51,777 bases of DNA, from contig NZ_JAHQUY010000014.1 of NCBI RefSeq assembly GCF_019052365.1, positions 1 to 51,777 of the forward strand, read 5' to 3'. A program made the translations under genes and the position numbers. Below, piece by piece: positions 13,001 to 22,004 of this stretch. The notes under the pieces were generated by a model. It searched no databases, was not told where the DNA came from, and was given only the letters and a program-made list of their open reading frames with translations. Numbering within the stretch: the stretch's first letter is position 1; every line of letters starts with the position of its first letter. This DNA comes from Leyella stercorea. Its GTDB lineage: Bacteria > Bacteroidota > Bacteroidia > Bacteroidales > Bacteroidaceae.

Positions 13001-14104
13001 ATGACACAGCTACTTAGCACAAGACGCTGGATGGACCTGCTCACTCCCGAGCAGCAGAAAACCTACTCCAGCGCAATCCGAAAAGGTTACTTTGCGACTT
13101 ATGACGGCTATCGTTGGCGTCACGAGTTCTATGGAGCTTTCATCTGGAAACACCCTGGACGCGTGAAGATCATTGATAAATTCAAGCAGGTTATCGGTCG
13201 CGCACCATTGTGGGAGGACATCACGGACGACAACCTGCGAGACGTGAAGGAAGAGCTGGACGCTTCCTATGCGCCGAACTCCGTGCGCACAATATGCGCA
13301 GAGATTAACGCAATCATCCGTGAGAACGCAGAGTCGAAAGACATTCCTTCCATGTCCTATGCCCGTGTGCTGCGTGCAAAGAAGGTGGTGGTACAGTCCG
13401 TGTTTCTCACCGACGAGGAGATACGCAAGATACACGAGTATCGCCCTAAGACTGTGCGCAGACGGCATGCAAAGCGCATCTTCATGCTTGAATGCCTTTG
13501 CGGAGCACGTTTCTCCGACTGTCTGCGCCTCTCGCCCGTAAACCTCTCTTCTGATGGTCGCACCCTGACTTATGTATCAAAGAAGACCAACCATGAGGTG
13601 ACGGTTCCCGTACACCCGTGGCTAAGGGAGTATCTCGTTCCGTCTTCACCTATCGAACCGCAGTCACTTGCAGTTCCTTCCTACAACGACGCGATACGTT
13701 TCTTCTGCCAATCATGCGGTATCGACCAGCAGGTCAAGGTATATCAGGCAGGTCGCGAGCAGACAGGCCCGAAGTGGAAGTTTGTATCAACACATACGGG
13801 TAGACGCTCGTTCGCAACCAACCTGTCGTTGAAGAACGTGCCGTTGGAGCAGATAGCGTTGATGATGGGTCACTTCACGGGCAACGCCCCGGATGTTTCC
13901 ATGACGCAGCGATACATCGTGACGCGACTCCAGCTGTCGCCCGCAGCGTTCCAAGCGTTTATGATTCCTGGTGCCGAAAGAGCGGCGGCAGAGAACGAGG
14001 CTTACAACAACCCGACAAACGATTTTGACGACTTCGACGACTTCGATATTCCCGAGGACGAACAGCTCGTTATACCCGAGAGACCGCAGACCGAAGCATC
14101 GTAA
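13001..14104 (+). CDS. Tyrosine recombinase, 367 aa
   Basis: The C-terminal catalytic domain has all expected residues: Arg170 in CGARFSD, a Lys near 194 (SKKTNHEV), His265 and Arg268 in HTGRRSFAT, His291 in MMGHFTG and the nucleophile Tyr305 in TQRYIV. The N-terminal part looks like a core-binding domain (about residues 45-120). An unusual acidic tail (NDFDDFDDFDIPED) ends the protein. It starts at ATTTCAAGAATTATG. It may be a second, element-encoded recombinase for excision, inversion or dimer resolution; the edge integrase at 15320 is a different type. Confidence 0.9.
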   Translation: MTQLLSTRRWMDLLTPEQQKTYSSAIRKGYFATYDGYRWRHEFYGAFIWKHPGRVKIIDKFKQVIGRAPLWEDITDDNLRDVKEELDASYAPNSVRTICAEINAIIRENAESKDIPSMSYARVLRAKKVVVQSVFLTDEEIRKIHEYRPKTVRRRHAKRIFMLECLCGARFSDCLRLSPVNLSSDGRTLTYVSKKTNHEVTVPVHPWLREYLVPSSPIEPQSLAVPSYNDAIRFFCQSCGIDQQVKVYQAGREQTGPKWKFVSTHTGRRSFATNLSLKNVPLEQIALMMGHFTGNAPDVSMTQRYIVTRLQLSPAAFQAFMIPGAERAAAENEAYNNPTNDFDDFDDFDIPEDEQLVIPERPQTEAS

Positions 14105-14161
14105 ACTATTAACACAACCTCAGCCCTACCGCAACACGGACAAGCGGAAAATTATGAAAAA

Positions 14162-14695
14162 ATGTATTTTACGAGCAAGAAGAGTTTTCTTGTTGAACAG
14201 AACCCAGACGGAACGTTGCTCATTACCAAGACCTCAACAATGAAGCCTTTGGAAAACGCAGGCTCGTTCATCGTCTCGCAAGGAGGCATCGAAACAATCC
14301 TCTCGAAGTGCAAGGAAGTCACCGACGAGGAGTTTCTTGAAGACCGCAAGCAGCTCCTTATGCGCAACGAGCAGGCAAAACTGCGCTCCCAGGAACTCGC
14401 CCTTGCCAACCGCAAGCGTCACGAAGAGGACTACAAGGCTGTATTCAACGACAGCACAGTTGAGACGACAGCGGAGAATATACGCATACTTCTATGCTAC
14501 CTCAACGACATCAACTGGGGAGTATGGCAGCTTCCGTCGATGACTATCGGCTACACATGCAATCAGTACGACTGCGACGGCAAGACCGCAACGACCATCA
14601 CGCTCGACACTCCTATAGAATATCGTGGCGAGCAGGTATCGCAGTTCCAGCACGGAGCACCAAGCGGACACCTCCGACACTATCATAGACTCTAA
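14162..14695 (+). CDS. Hypothetical protein, 177 aa
   Basis: The first half is charged and coiled (EFLEDRKQLLMRNEQAKLRS, ELALANRKRHEEDYK); the second half has a beta-like region with two Cys (TCNQYDCDGK). The canonical leader ATTATG gives an ATG at 14154 in another frame that encodes only about 29 codons. ATG 14162, eight bases later, opens this frame. The 14162 start is preferred for length, but a frameshift or translational coupling between the two starts is possible. Confidence 0.7.
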   Translation: MYFTSKKSFLVEQNPDGTLLITKTSTMKPLENAGSFIVSQGGIETILSKCKEVTDEEFLEDRKQLLMRNEQAKLRSQELALANRKRHEEDYKAVFNDSTVETTAENIRILLCYLNDINWGVWQLPSMTIGYTCNQYDCDGKTATTITLDTPIEYRGEQVSQFQHGAPSGHLRHYHRL

Positions 14696-14708
14696 TAGTT
14701 AAACCGCA

Positions 14709-14942
14709 ATGAGCAAGGAAAGATTTGTACTCCAGCCGTCCAAGGAGATGCAGGACGGCTGGGTAGCCACCGACACGGAGAACGGCATCGTGCTGCGCTT
14801 CGAGAACCACAAACTTGAACAAACACTGCGCTGCACGCCGCTCCTCACAGACGGACGCGAGCCGACCGCAATCGAGCTTGCAACCGCAATCAGAGAGCTG
14901 CTTGACTGGCTGCGAGAAGAACATAAGGATAAGGTATTCTGA
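14709..14942 (+). CDS. Small mobile-element hypothetical protein, 77 aa
   Basis: The pattern MSKERFVLQPSKE, VATDTENGIVLRFENHKL and a C-terminal helix (AIRELLDWLREEHKD) resembles small proteins frequent next to integrases on Bacteroidales mobile elements. It starts 13 bp after the preceding stop without the long leader, so it is probably co-translated. The function is unknown. Confidence 0.7.
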   Translation: MSKERFVLQPSKEMQDGWVATDTENGIVLRFENHKLEQTLRCTPLLTDGREPTAIELATAIRELLDWLREEHKDKVF

Positions 14943-14950
14943 TACCATTT

Positions 14951-15180
14951 TATGCGGTCGCATAACACGCATTTTATATTGCCTGAATAAACATGAAATC
15001 CCGTTTGTACAGCGATGTGCAGGCGGGATTTTTTGTGCTCCAAAAACCACCGAAAATATGCCAAATTATGCGATCGCATAAGTCGCATAAAACATGGTAT
15101 TTTATATATAATTTTTATCGTCGTAAACGCTTGGTTATCAATGTGTTCAACCAACTTTATGCGACCGCATGCAATCGCAT
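14951..15180. repeat. Three iterated sites TATGCGnnCGCAT
   Basis: Copies lie at 14951-14972, 15067-15088 and 15158-15180. Each is the palindrome TATGCGnnCGCAT (n = GT, AT or AC), followed 4-5 nt later by a further half site CGCAT. Spacing is about 116 and 91 bp. They may be iterons or integrase/excisionase arm sites. Confidence 0.7.
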
Positions 15181-15282
15181 CTATTATATATTATATATAT
15201 AGTATATATTCATACTAACGTATTCATATATCCTATACACATAATATATAATTTTTCTCTTTCAAAGAGAGAGCGATTTTTC

Positions 15283-15314
15283 GTGTTGGAATTGGGTGTT
15301 GGAATTGGGTGTTG
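15283..15314. repeat. 13-bp tandem repeat next to the integrase gene end
   Basis: GTGTTGGAATTGG occurs at 15283-15295 and 15296-15308, with a third partial copy GTGTTG to 15314, just before the stop codon of the minus-strand integrase. It may be a slippage product. Confidence 0.65.
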
Positions 15315-15319
15315 AGAGG

Positions 15320-16513
15320 CTACGCCTTGTCGCTGTTGACGTAATCAATAATCTTGCGAACGGCATCGTCAATTCGTTTCGTTCCGTAGGCGATGTAGTG
15401 GTCGGTCACGTCCGCCCAGGAGTGCCCCAAGCAGAGGGCAATAGTCTCACGAGGAATCTCAAGTTCTGCACCAATAGAAGCGAATGTGTAACGAGCGGTG
15501 TACACCGTCATGCCTTCCGCAATCGGATGCCAGACTACCTTGCGCAGCCTGCCCACCTTGTCGGGAACAATCTCCTTGCGCCCGATTTTCTTTAGCGCGT
15601 CGTTCCAGTGATGGCAGAAGTCGCGGTAGTTCGTATAAACGTCAAGAGGACACAGAAGCCAACCCTTGCCCTTGTAGCGTCTGATTATTTCCATCGCCTC
15701 GGGAGGTATTGGAATGTCGTACAAGTGTCCTGTCTTCGCCCTCTTGTACCTGATACGTCCGTTGTGTACGTTGGACGGCTTGAGCGTAAGCAGGTCTATT
15801 GGGTTGATGCCGCAAAGGTAGAACGTCAACATGAACAAGTCGCGGTATATGCGCTGCCAGTCCTCAACCTCGCAATCCCTTATCTCCCTCAGCTGCTCGA
15901 CGCTGATGTTGTTGATAGCTACCTTCTCCTGCTTTATCTTGTACCGCCTGAATGGGTAGTTTGTGGTCAGCTCGTTGTCTATCGCCCAGTTGAACACCGT
16001 GCGTATGTTGCGGAGCATGATAGCCTTGTAGTTCACGCTCGCTTCGCCCATGTATCGCTCGAAGCCGTCGAGCCATGCCTTGTCTACGCTGCCGAACACC
16101 GCTCTGCCGTCATACTCGCGCACCTTCCGTGCCGACATTCGGTAGAGGTCTGCCGTGCCTTTGCGGCTCTTTGTGTCGGCGAACCTTTCGATGTAGTCCG
16201 CAAGAAACGTCGCTTTCTCCTCATGCGCCTCGCCCGATACCAGGGTTGTCAGCTCTCTCTTCATCTTCGCGGTGTCGGCGCCGGCATTATTCAGCAGACA
16301 CGCCTCCACATCGTCGATGATGCTCGTCAATCTTCTGAGCTTCGCCCTGTAGTTCGTTTCTTTTGGCGACATCGAAAGACCCGAGAACGCAGTCAACACG
16401 TAGATACCTGTTGACACAACGAACTCCTTACCGTCATTGCGGAACAAAATCTTCACTGCAATTCGTCCGTCCTTACCCCTCTTGCTCTCTTTAGCTGCGA
16501 TATAATACTTCAT
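15320..16513 (-). CDS. Tyrosine-type integrase at island edge, 397 aa
   Basis: The N-terminus (MKYYIAAKESKRGKDGRIAV) is an arm-type DNA-binding region typical of Bacteroidetes integrases, followed by a SAM-like core-binding domain and a catalytic domain. ATG at 16513 is preferred; a longer in-frame start would extend towards the attachment site. The catalytic motifs are atypical: CGINPIDLL where Arg is expected, YTARYTFAS with Tyr replacing His of HxxR, LGHSWADVTDHY with His and the Tyr nucleophile. Loss of the first Arg is known in integrases of Bacteroides conjugative transposons. Its position beside a tRNA fragment makes it the likely island integrase. Confidence 0.9.
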   Translation of the reverse strand: MKYYIAAKESKRGKDGRIAVKILFRNDGKEFVVSTGIYVLTAFSGLSMSPKETNYRAKLRRLTSIIDDVEACLLNNAGADTAKMKRELTTLVSGEAHEEKATFLADYIERFADTKSRKGTADLYRMSARKVREYDGRAVFGSVDKAWLDGFERYMGEASVNYKAIMLRNIRTVFNWAIDNELTTNYPFRRYKIKQEKVAINNISVEQLREIRDCEVEDWQRIYRDLFMLTFYLCGINPIDLLTLKPSNVHNGRIRYKRAKTGHLYDIPIPPEAMEIIRRYKGKGWLLCPLDVYTNYRDFCHHWNDALKKIGRKEIVPDKVGRLRKVVWHPIAEGMTVYTARYTFASIGAELEIPRETIALCLGHSWADVTDHYIAYGTKRIDDAVRKIIDYVNSDKA

Positions 16514-16671
16514 AGTTTTGGTATTTTTTTGTTTCGGTTTTTGCAAATATACCCATAAAACCCGAGAAAAACAACAAGATTTTCGGTTGAAATGGGCCTG
16601 TTTGTGGGACTCTATAATTCCCAAGTCTGTAAAGCACTAATCTCCAACGACTTGCGGTGCTGCAAGAAAGT

Positions 16672-16713
16672 TTCCCAAGCCAGAGGTCACGGGTTCGAAC
16701 CCCGCTTGCCGCT
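16672..16713 (+). tRNA. Partial tRNA-Gly (CCC-like), 3' half; island attachment site
   Basis: TTCCCAAGCC looks like an anticodon loop (CCC) and 3' anticodon stem. Then come a variable loop, the T arm CGGG-TTCGAAC-CCCG and the acceptor strand TTGCCGCT. No matching 5' half (expected start GCGGCAA) lies upstream, so only the 3' half is present. This is what integration into a tRNA gene leaves at the far attachment site; the complete tRNA would lie to the left of this window. Identity as Gly(CCC) is inferred from the loop and acceptor sequence. Confidence 0.75.
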
Positions 16714-16760
16714 CTTGACAGCATGTTTTTTTAAGAAAAGATTTCAACTTTAATACAAAA

Positions 16761-16788
16761 GCGACTCTAATTAGAGCCGCTTTTTCTT
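16761..16788 (+). terminator. Terminator after the tRNA fragment
   Basis: GCGACTCTAATTAGAGCCGC (16761-16780) folds into a hairpin with one mismatch and is followed by a T-rich tract. It is probably the original terminator of the tRNA gene, retained on the chromosomal side. Confidence 0.7.
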
Positions 16789-16826
16789 TTTTATGCTGTT
16801 TATTTTTGAAGTTTGTATTTATATAA

Positions 16827-16858
16827 TTGTGGTTTCTTGATTATTATTCGTAATTTTG
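16827..16858 (+). promoter_or_regulatory. Candidate promoter for the RNA methyltransferase
   Basis: TTG (16827-16829) and TAATTTTG (16851-16858) are separated by 21 nt, matching the Bacteroidetes -33/-7 layout. The start codon lies 44 nt downstream. Confidence 0.5.
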
Positions 16859-16902
16859 TACCGATTAAACTTTCGTAAGAAACAATTGCTTTTATTAAAA
16901 AT

Positions 16903-18402
16903 ATGAATGAATTTGAACTTATTGCCAAAACCTTCATGGGCTTAGAGCCGGTATTGGCAAAAGAGCTTACCCAATTGGGTGCAAACAATGTACAGATAGG
17001 TCGTCGTATGGTGTCATTTACCGGTGATAAGGAAATGATGTATCGTGCAAACTTCCAACTCCACACAGCAATTCGTATCTTGAAGCCTATTGCTAAATTC
17101 AAGGCGCGCTCGGCTGATGAGGTTTATGAAGAGGTTAAGAAGATCGATTGGAGCAAGTATATCGAAAAGGGAAAGACTTTCTCTGTTGATTCTGTTGTGT
17201 ACTCAGAAGAATTCCGTAACTCACGTTTCGTAACATATAAGGTAAAGGATGCTATCGTTGACCAATTCCGCGAGAACACTGGTACTCGTCCTAATATTTC
17301 TGTCAGCAACCCTGACATCCGTCTGAACATCCACATCGCAGAGGCTGACGCTACGCTGTCGCTCGACTCAAGTGGTGAGTCGCTCCATCGTCGCGGCTAT
17401 CGCCAGGAGTCGGTAGAGGCTCCGCTTAACGAGGTGCTTGCTGCAGGTATGATTCTTATGACAGGCTGGCGTGGCGAGACCGACTTTATAGATCCGATGT
17501 GTGGTTCGGGCACTTTGCTTGTAGAGGCTGCACTTATCGCCCATAATATGAGTCCTGGTATCTTCCGCAAGGAGTTCGCTTTCGAGAAGTGGCCTGACTT
17601 TGATGCAGAATTGTTTGACACAATCTACAACGATGATTCGCAGGAACGCGAGTTCACTCACCATATCTATGGTTACGATATCGATATGAAGGCTGTAAAC
17701 ACAGCACGTCTAAACGTGCGTGCAGCTGGTCTTTCTAAAGATATTACGATTGAAAACGCCGACTTCAAGGACTTCACTCAGCCAAAGGAGAAGAGTCTGC
17801 TTGTTGTTAACCCGCCTTATGGTGAGCGTATCTCTACTCCGAACTTGCTCAACACTTACAAGATGATTGGCGAGCGTCTGAAGCATGCTTTCATGGGTAA
17901 CGAGGCTTGGGTGCTCAGCTACCGCGAGGAGTGCTTTGAGGCAATCGGCTTGAAGCCGTCTATAAAGATTCCGGTTTATAACGGATCTTTGGAGTGTGAA
18001 TTCCGCAAGTACGCTATCTTTGATGGCACTATGAAGGACTTCCGTCAGGAGGGTGGCATCGTTAAGACTGAGGATGAGAAGCGACAGATGGCAGAGAAAC
18101 ATCGCTTCAAGAAGAACCGCGAGTTCAAGAAGCGTCTCGACGAGGAAGAGGAAAATGCAGAGTCGGACATCCGCTCTTTCAAGTTCCACTCTATAGAGCG
18201 TCGCAAGCAGAACGACGATCGCCGTGGTGGAAACGAAAGAAAGAGCCGCGACCGCTTCGATCGTGACGATAAAGATTTCAAAGGCAAGGGCTTTAAGGGT
18301 AAAGGCTTCGGCGACAAGGGCGGCAAGTCTTTCGGCAAAGGCTCACGTTATGGCAAGAGTGACAGAAAACGTTCTAACAGAGATTTTGACAATGAAGATT
18401 AA
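16903..18402 (+). CDS. THUMP-domain class I RNA methyltransferase, 499 aa
   Basis: The N-terminal part (about residues 1-160) is a THUMP RNA-binding region. A Rossmann-type methyltransferase follows, with DPMCGSGTLLVEA for SAM binding and NPPYGER as the catalytic motif of base N-methyltransferases. It matches the RlmL N-domain/YpsC family, which makes m2G in 23S rRNA; the exact target here is inferred. After residue 400 comes a basic low-complexity tail rich in Lys, Arg, Gly and Asp (DFKGKGFKGKGFGDKGGK), probably an RNA-binding extension. It is the first chromosomal gene beyond the island and overlaps the next start by 11 bp. Confidence 0.9.
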   Translation: MNEFELIAKTFMGLEPVLAKELTQLGANNVQIGRRMVSFTGDKEMMYRANFQLHTAIRILKPIAKFKARSADEVYEEVKKIDWSKYIEKGKTFSVDSVVYSEEFRNSRFVTYKVKDAIVDQFRENTGTRPNISVSNPDIRLNIHIAEADATLSLDSSGESLHRRGYRQESVEAPLNEVLAAGMILMTGWRGETDFIDPMCGSGTLLVEAALIAHNMSPGIFRKEFAFEKWPDFDAELFDTIYNDDSQEREFTHHIYGYDIDMKAVNTARLNVRAAGLSKDITIENADFKDFTQPKEKSLLVVNPPYGERISTPNLLNTYKMIGERLKHAFMGNEAWVLSYREECFEAIGLKPSIKIPVYNGSLECEFRKYAIFDGTMKDFRQEGGIVKTEDEKRQMAEKHRFKKNREFKKRLDEEEENAESDIRSFKFHSIERRKQNDDRRGGNERKSRDRFDRDDKDFKGKGFKGKGFGDKGGKSFGKGSRYGKSDRKRSNRDFDNED

Positions 18403-20608
18403 GTTTTTTACAGTTATGCTGGGGTTATTTACCTCGCTTAACATGAATGCTCAGGAGTTGAAGTCTTTCACGCTTGAAGACCTCAACTTCGGTGGCAAGA
18501 ACTATCGCAACTTCGTTCCACAGAATCGCAACTGTGTGTGGTGGGGCGACCAGCTTGTGCGTGTTGAATCTGATGCTTGCTATCTTGTGAACAAGCAGAA
18601 CGGCAAGGAGACACAGCTCTTCACGGTAAGTCAGGTTAACCAATGGGCAGGTCCGACAAAAGATATTAAGGTGCGCTCTTTGCGTGGCGCATCTTTCCCT
18701 TATGCCGACAAGCCGCTCGTTGTGATTAATAGCGGCGAGCGCATCTATACTATCGACTTCAAGAGTGGCTCATTGAAGAAATGCAACGAGTTCGTTGACG
18801 ACGAGTATGTACTTGAGATGAACGCAAAGAGCGATGCTATCGCTTATCTTAAGGATAATAATCTTTATGTCACACGAGGCGACCAAAAGTGGCAGTTGTC
18901 TACAGACGGTTCACGTGAGATTGTATACGGACAGAGCGTTCATCGTGATGAGTTCGGAATCCGTAAGGGCACATTCTTCAGCAACAGCGGCGAGAAACTT
19001 GCTTTCTATCGCATGGACCAGAGCATGGTGACTGACTATCCACTTGTTAACATACCGGAAGTTAGCTTCCAGCCGGAGGATGGCAAGTCGCGCATAGCAA
19101 CTCTTGCTCCTGAGAAGTACCCGATGGCTGGCGAGACAAGCCACAAGGTTACTGTCGGTGTGTTTGATACAAACACCGGCAAGACTGTATACCTTAAGGC
19201 TGGCGACCCAACAGACCGTTACTTTACAAACATCTCTTGGTCTCCCGACGACAAGACCATCTATATGTTCGAGCTTAATCGCGATCAGAACGATTGCCGT
19301 CTCATTAGTTATGACGCATCAACTGGCGAAAAGACTGGCGAACTCTACCGCGAGACAGACGCAAAGTATGTAGAGCCGCTTCATCCTATCGTTTTCTTGC
19401 CTTGGGACAACAGTTCATTCCTTATGCAGAGCAGAAAAGATGGCTACAACCATCTGTATCTTTGCTCAATCGGCAAGTCGGGAAGCCGCATGGCAGGCAA
19501 TACCATGTCGCTCGATGTGAAGCAGATAACCAAAGGCAATTGGGAAGTTCTTGATTTCCTTGGCTTTAATGCAAAGCGTAAGGGCGTTATCATCTCTTCT
19601 AACGAGATTAGTCCGATTCAATGCAACATTTTCTTTGTTGACTTGAAAACAGGCAAGCGCACTCGTATGGACGAAGGTGGAAAGGGTTGGCACTCGGCAT
19701 CTTTGAGCAAGAGCGGACGGTATATCTACGACAACTATTCGGAGCCAAATGTTCCGCGCAATATTGCTATTGTGAATGTTGCAAACGGCAAAAGTTTCTC
19801 TTACTTCAAGGCTGATGATCCTTGGAAGGGATATAAGGTTCCTGAATACACCTGTGGTACTGTGAAGGCTGCCGACGGCACAACCGACCTTTACTGGCGT
19901 ATGGTGAAGCCGGTAGACTTCGATCCGAACAAGAAATATCCTACTGTAGTGTATGTTTACGGTGGTCCTCACGCACATAACGTTGACGCACGCTGGCACT
20001 ATAGCAGCCGCAGCTGGGAGACATACATGGCTCAGAAGGGTTATGTTCTCTTCATTCTCGACAACCGAGGCTCTGAGCATCGTGGCAAGGAGTTTGAGCA
20101 GGTTACATTCCGCCAGCTTGGTCAGGAAGAAATGAAGGATCAGTTGAAGGGTGTTGAATACCTCAAGTCGCTTCCTTACGTAGATGCCGACCGCATCGGC
20201 GTTCATGGTTGGAGCTATGGTGGGTTCATGACCATTTCGCTTATGACAAACTATCCTGACGTGTTCAAGGTTGGTGTAGCTGGTGGCCCAGTTATCGACT
20301 GGAAGTGGTATGAGGTGATGTATGGCGAGCGCTATATGGACACACCGCAGCAGAACCCGGAGGGCTATGCAAAGGCATCTTTGCTCAATACTGCAAAAAA
20401 CTTGAAGGGTAAGCTCCAGATTATCCAGGGTTATAACGACCCGACTTGCGTGCCGCAGCATTGCCTTACTTTCCTCAAGGCATGTATCGGCGCAGGCACA
20501 CAGCCTGATTTCTTCTTGTATCCAGGCGAGCCTCATAATATGCGCGGTCATCAGAGTGTACATTTGCACGAGCGCATCACACAGTATTTCGAGGATTACT
20601 TGAAATAA
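18392..20608 (+). CDS. Dipeptidyl peptidase IV, S9B family, 738 aa
   Basis: It cleaves X-Pro or X-Ala dipeptides from peptide N-termini, in the periplasm or at the outer membrane. The start at 18392 gives a clean signal peptide (MKIKFFTVMLGLFTSLNMNAQ) and overlaps the upstream stop by 11 bp; a longer in-frame start lies inside the upstream gene. A beta-propeller of about 450 residues precedes the alpha/beta hydrolase domain. The catalytic Ser is in GWSYGGFMT, the Asp in GYNDPT and the His in EPHNMRGH. Length fits the 720-740 aa DPP IV enzymes of Prevotella and Porphyromonas. Confidence 0.93.
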   Translation: MKIKFFTVMLGLFTSLNMNAQELKSFTLEDLNFGGKNYRNFVPQNRNCVWWGDQLVRVESDACYLVNKQNGKETQLFTVSQVNQWAGPTKDIKVRSLRGASFPYADKPLVVINSGERIYTIDFKSGSLKKCNEFVDDEYVLEMNAKSDAIAYLKDNNLYVTRGDQKWQLSTDGSREIVYGQSVHRDEFGIRKGTFFSNSGEKLAFYRMDQSMVTDYPLVNIPEVSFQPEDGKSRIATLAPEKYPMAGETSHKVTVGVFDTNTGKTVYLKAGDPTDRYFTNISWSPDDKTIYMFELNRDQNDCRLISYDASTGEKTGELYRETDAKYVEPLHPIVFLPWDNSSFLMQSRKDGYNHLYLCSIGKSGSRMAGNTMSLDVKQITKGNWEVLDFLGFNAKRKGVIISSNEISPIQCNIFFVDLKTGKRTRMDEGGKGWHSASLSKSGRYIYDNYSEPNVPRNIAIVNVANGKSFSYFKADDPWKGYKVPEYTCGTVKAADGTTDLYWRMVKPVDFDPNKKYPTVVYVYGGPHAHNVDARWHYSSRSWETYMAQKGYVLFILDNRGSEHRGKEFEQVTFRQLGQEEMKDQLKGVEYLKSLPYVDADRIGVHGWSYGGFMTISLMTNYPDVFKVGVAGGPVIDWKWYEVMYGERYMDTPQQNPEGYAKASLLNTAKNLKGKLQIIQGYNDPTCVPQHCLTFLKACIGAGTQPDFFLYPGEPHNMRGHQSVHLHERITQYFEDYLK

Positions 20609-20621
20609 TATCTATATAAAC

Positions 20622-20676
20622 AGGAGGGCGTAACGGCCGGTAAAAATCTTAAACTATTTGCCGTTACACCCTCCTG
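20622..20676 (+). terminator. Large terminator-like hairpin between DPP IV and purD
   Basis: CAGGAGGG-CGTAACGGC pairs with GCCGTTAC-ACCCTCCTG around an A/T-rich loop, giving about 16 bp of stem. It lacks a strong T tract but lies directly after the DPP IV stop. Confidence 0.65.
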
Positions 20677-20723
20677 CAATTTCAACAAAACACGAATCAT
20701 TAATCATTAAACATTATTATATA

Positions 20724-21992
20724 ATGAAAGTTCTATTGTTAGGAAGCGGTGGCCGTGAGCACGCATTGGCCTGGAAAATCGCTCAAAGCGCAAAGGTGGA
20801 GAAACTCTTTATCGCTCCAGGTAACGCAGGCACACAGAATGTCGGTGAGAATGTAGATATTAAAGCCGATGACTTTGAGGCTTTGAAGAACTTCGTTGTG
20901 GAGAATGGTGTAGACATGGTAATTGTCGGACCGGAAGATCCATTGGTGAAGGGCGTTTATGATGACTTCAAGAACGACGAGCGCACAAAGAACGTTCCGG
21001 TTATCGGTCCGTCAAAGGCAGGTGCTGTTCTGGAAGGTAGCAAGGACTTTGCAAAGCAGTTCATGAAGCGCCACAACATTCCGACAGCAAAATACGAGAC
21101 ATTCGACGGCACAACAGTAGAGGAAGGCTTAAAGTTCCTTGAGACTCTTAAGGCTCCTTATGTACTTAAGGCCGATGGTCTGTGCGCAGGCAAGGGCGTT
21201 CTTATCCTCCCCACACTTGAAGAGGCAAAGAAGGAGTTTAAGGAGATGCTCGGTGGTATGTTCGGTAATGCTTCAGCCCGCGTAGTTATCGAGGAATTCC
21301 TTAGCGGCATCGAGTGCTCTGTGTTCGTTTTGACCGACGGCAAGAACTACAAGATTCTGCCCGAGGCAAAGGACTACAAGCGCATCGGAGAGCACGATAC
21401 GGGTCTTAATACCGGCGGTATGGGTAGCGTTTCGCCAGTTCCGTTCGCTACAAAGGAATGGATGCAGAAGGTTGAAGACCGCATTATCCGTCCCACAGTA
21501 GAAGGACTTGCCGAGGAGAATATCGATTATAAGGGTTTTATCTTCTTCGGACTAATCAACGTAGAGGGCGAGCCTATGGTTATCGAGTACAACTGCCGTA
21601 TGGGCGACCCTGAGACTGAGACTGTAATGCTGCGCCTTAAGAGCGACATTGTCGACTTGTTCGAAGGCGTTGCAGAAGGCAATCTCGACAAGCGTGCAAT
21701 TGAGTTCGACGAACGTGCAGCTGTCTGCGTAATGCTCGTTAGCGGTGGTTATCCGCAGGCTTATGCAAAGGGCTACGAGATAACCGGTCTTGATAAGGTT
21801 GAAGATTCTGTTGTCTTCCATGCCGGCACAAAGATGCAGGACAGCAAGGTCGTTACCAGTGGCGGACGCGTCATTGCTGTCAGCTCTTATGGCAAGGACA
21901 AGTCAGAAGCTTTACAGAACTCGTTCACACAAGCACAGAAGATTGAGTTTACAGACAAGTATTTCCGTAGAGACATCGGTCAGGACTTATAA
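20724..21992 (+). CDS. purD: Phosphoribosylamine-glycine ligase (GARS)
   Basis: It catalyses the second step of de novo purine synthesis, joining phosphoribosylamine and glycine with ATP. The product is 422 aa, the usual length. The start [19 protein letters not shown] is the family N-terminus; upstream in-frame codons are not homologous. ATP-grasp features include [40 protein letters not shown] and the metal-binding [12 protein letters not shown]. The gene stands alone among unrelated neighbours, 12 bp before the next frame. Confidence 0.97.
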   Translation: MKVLLLGSGGREHALAWKIAQSAKVEKLFIAPGNAGTQNVGENVDIKADDFEALKNFVVENGVDMVIVGPEDPLVKGVYDDFKNDERTKNVPVIGPSKAGAVLEGSKDFAKQFMKRHNIPTAKYETFDGTTVEEGLKFLETLKAPYVLKADGLCAGKGVLILPTLEEAKKEFKEMLGGMFGNASARVVIEEFLSGIECSVFVLTDGKNYKILPEAKDYKRIGEHDTGLNTGGMGSVSPVPFATKEWMQKVEDRIIRPTVEGLAEENIDYKGFIFFGLINVEGEPMVIEYNCRMGDPETETVMLRLKSDIVDLFEGVAEGNLDKRAIEFDERAAVCVMLVSGGYPQAYAKGYEITGLDKVEDSVVFHAGTKMQDSKVVTSGGRVIAVSSYGKDKSEALQNSFTQAQKIEFTDKYFRRDIGQDL

Positions 21993-22004
21993 TTATCAGT
22001 AGAA

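Larger units (their letters stand above)
14943..15319. other. A/T-rich island end with iterated sites and a terminator
   Basis: This 377-bp stretch has no gene. It contains a terminator-like hairpin AAATCCCG (14996-15003) / CGGGATTT (15024-15031) with a T run, three copies of a palindromic site (next entry), a run of alternating TA bases around 15180-15250 and a short tandem repeat at 15283-15314. Such a block beside an integrase usually holds recombinase arm sites or an excisionase or replication region; which one cannot be told from sequence alone. Confidence 0.6.

Noticed and set aside
15608..16414. 268-codon plus-strand frame
   Set aside because: It is the antisense shadow of the integrase, which has clear recombinase motifs.
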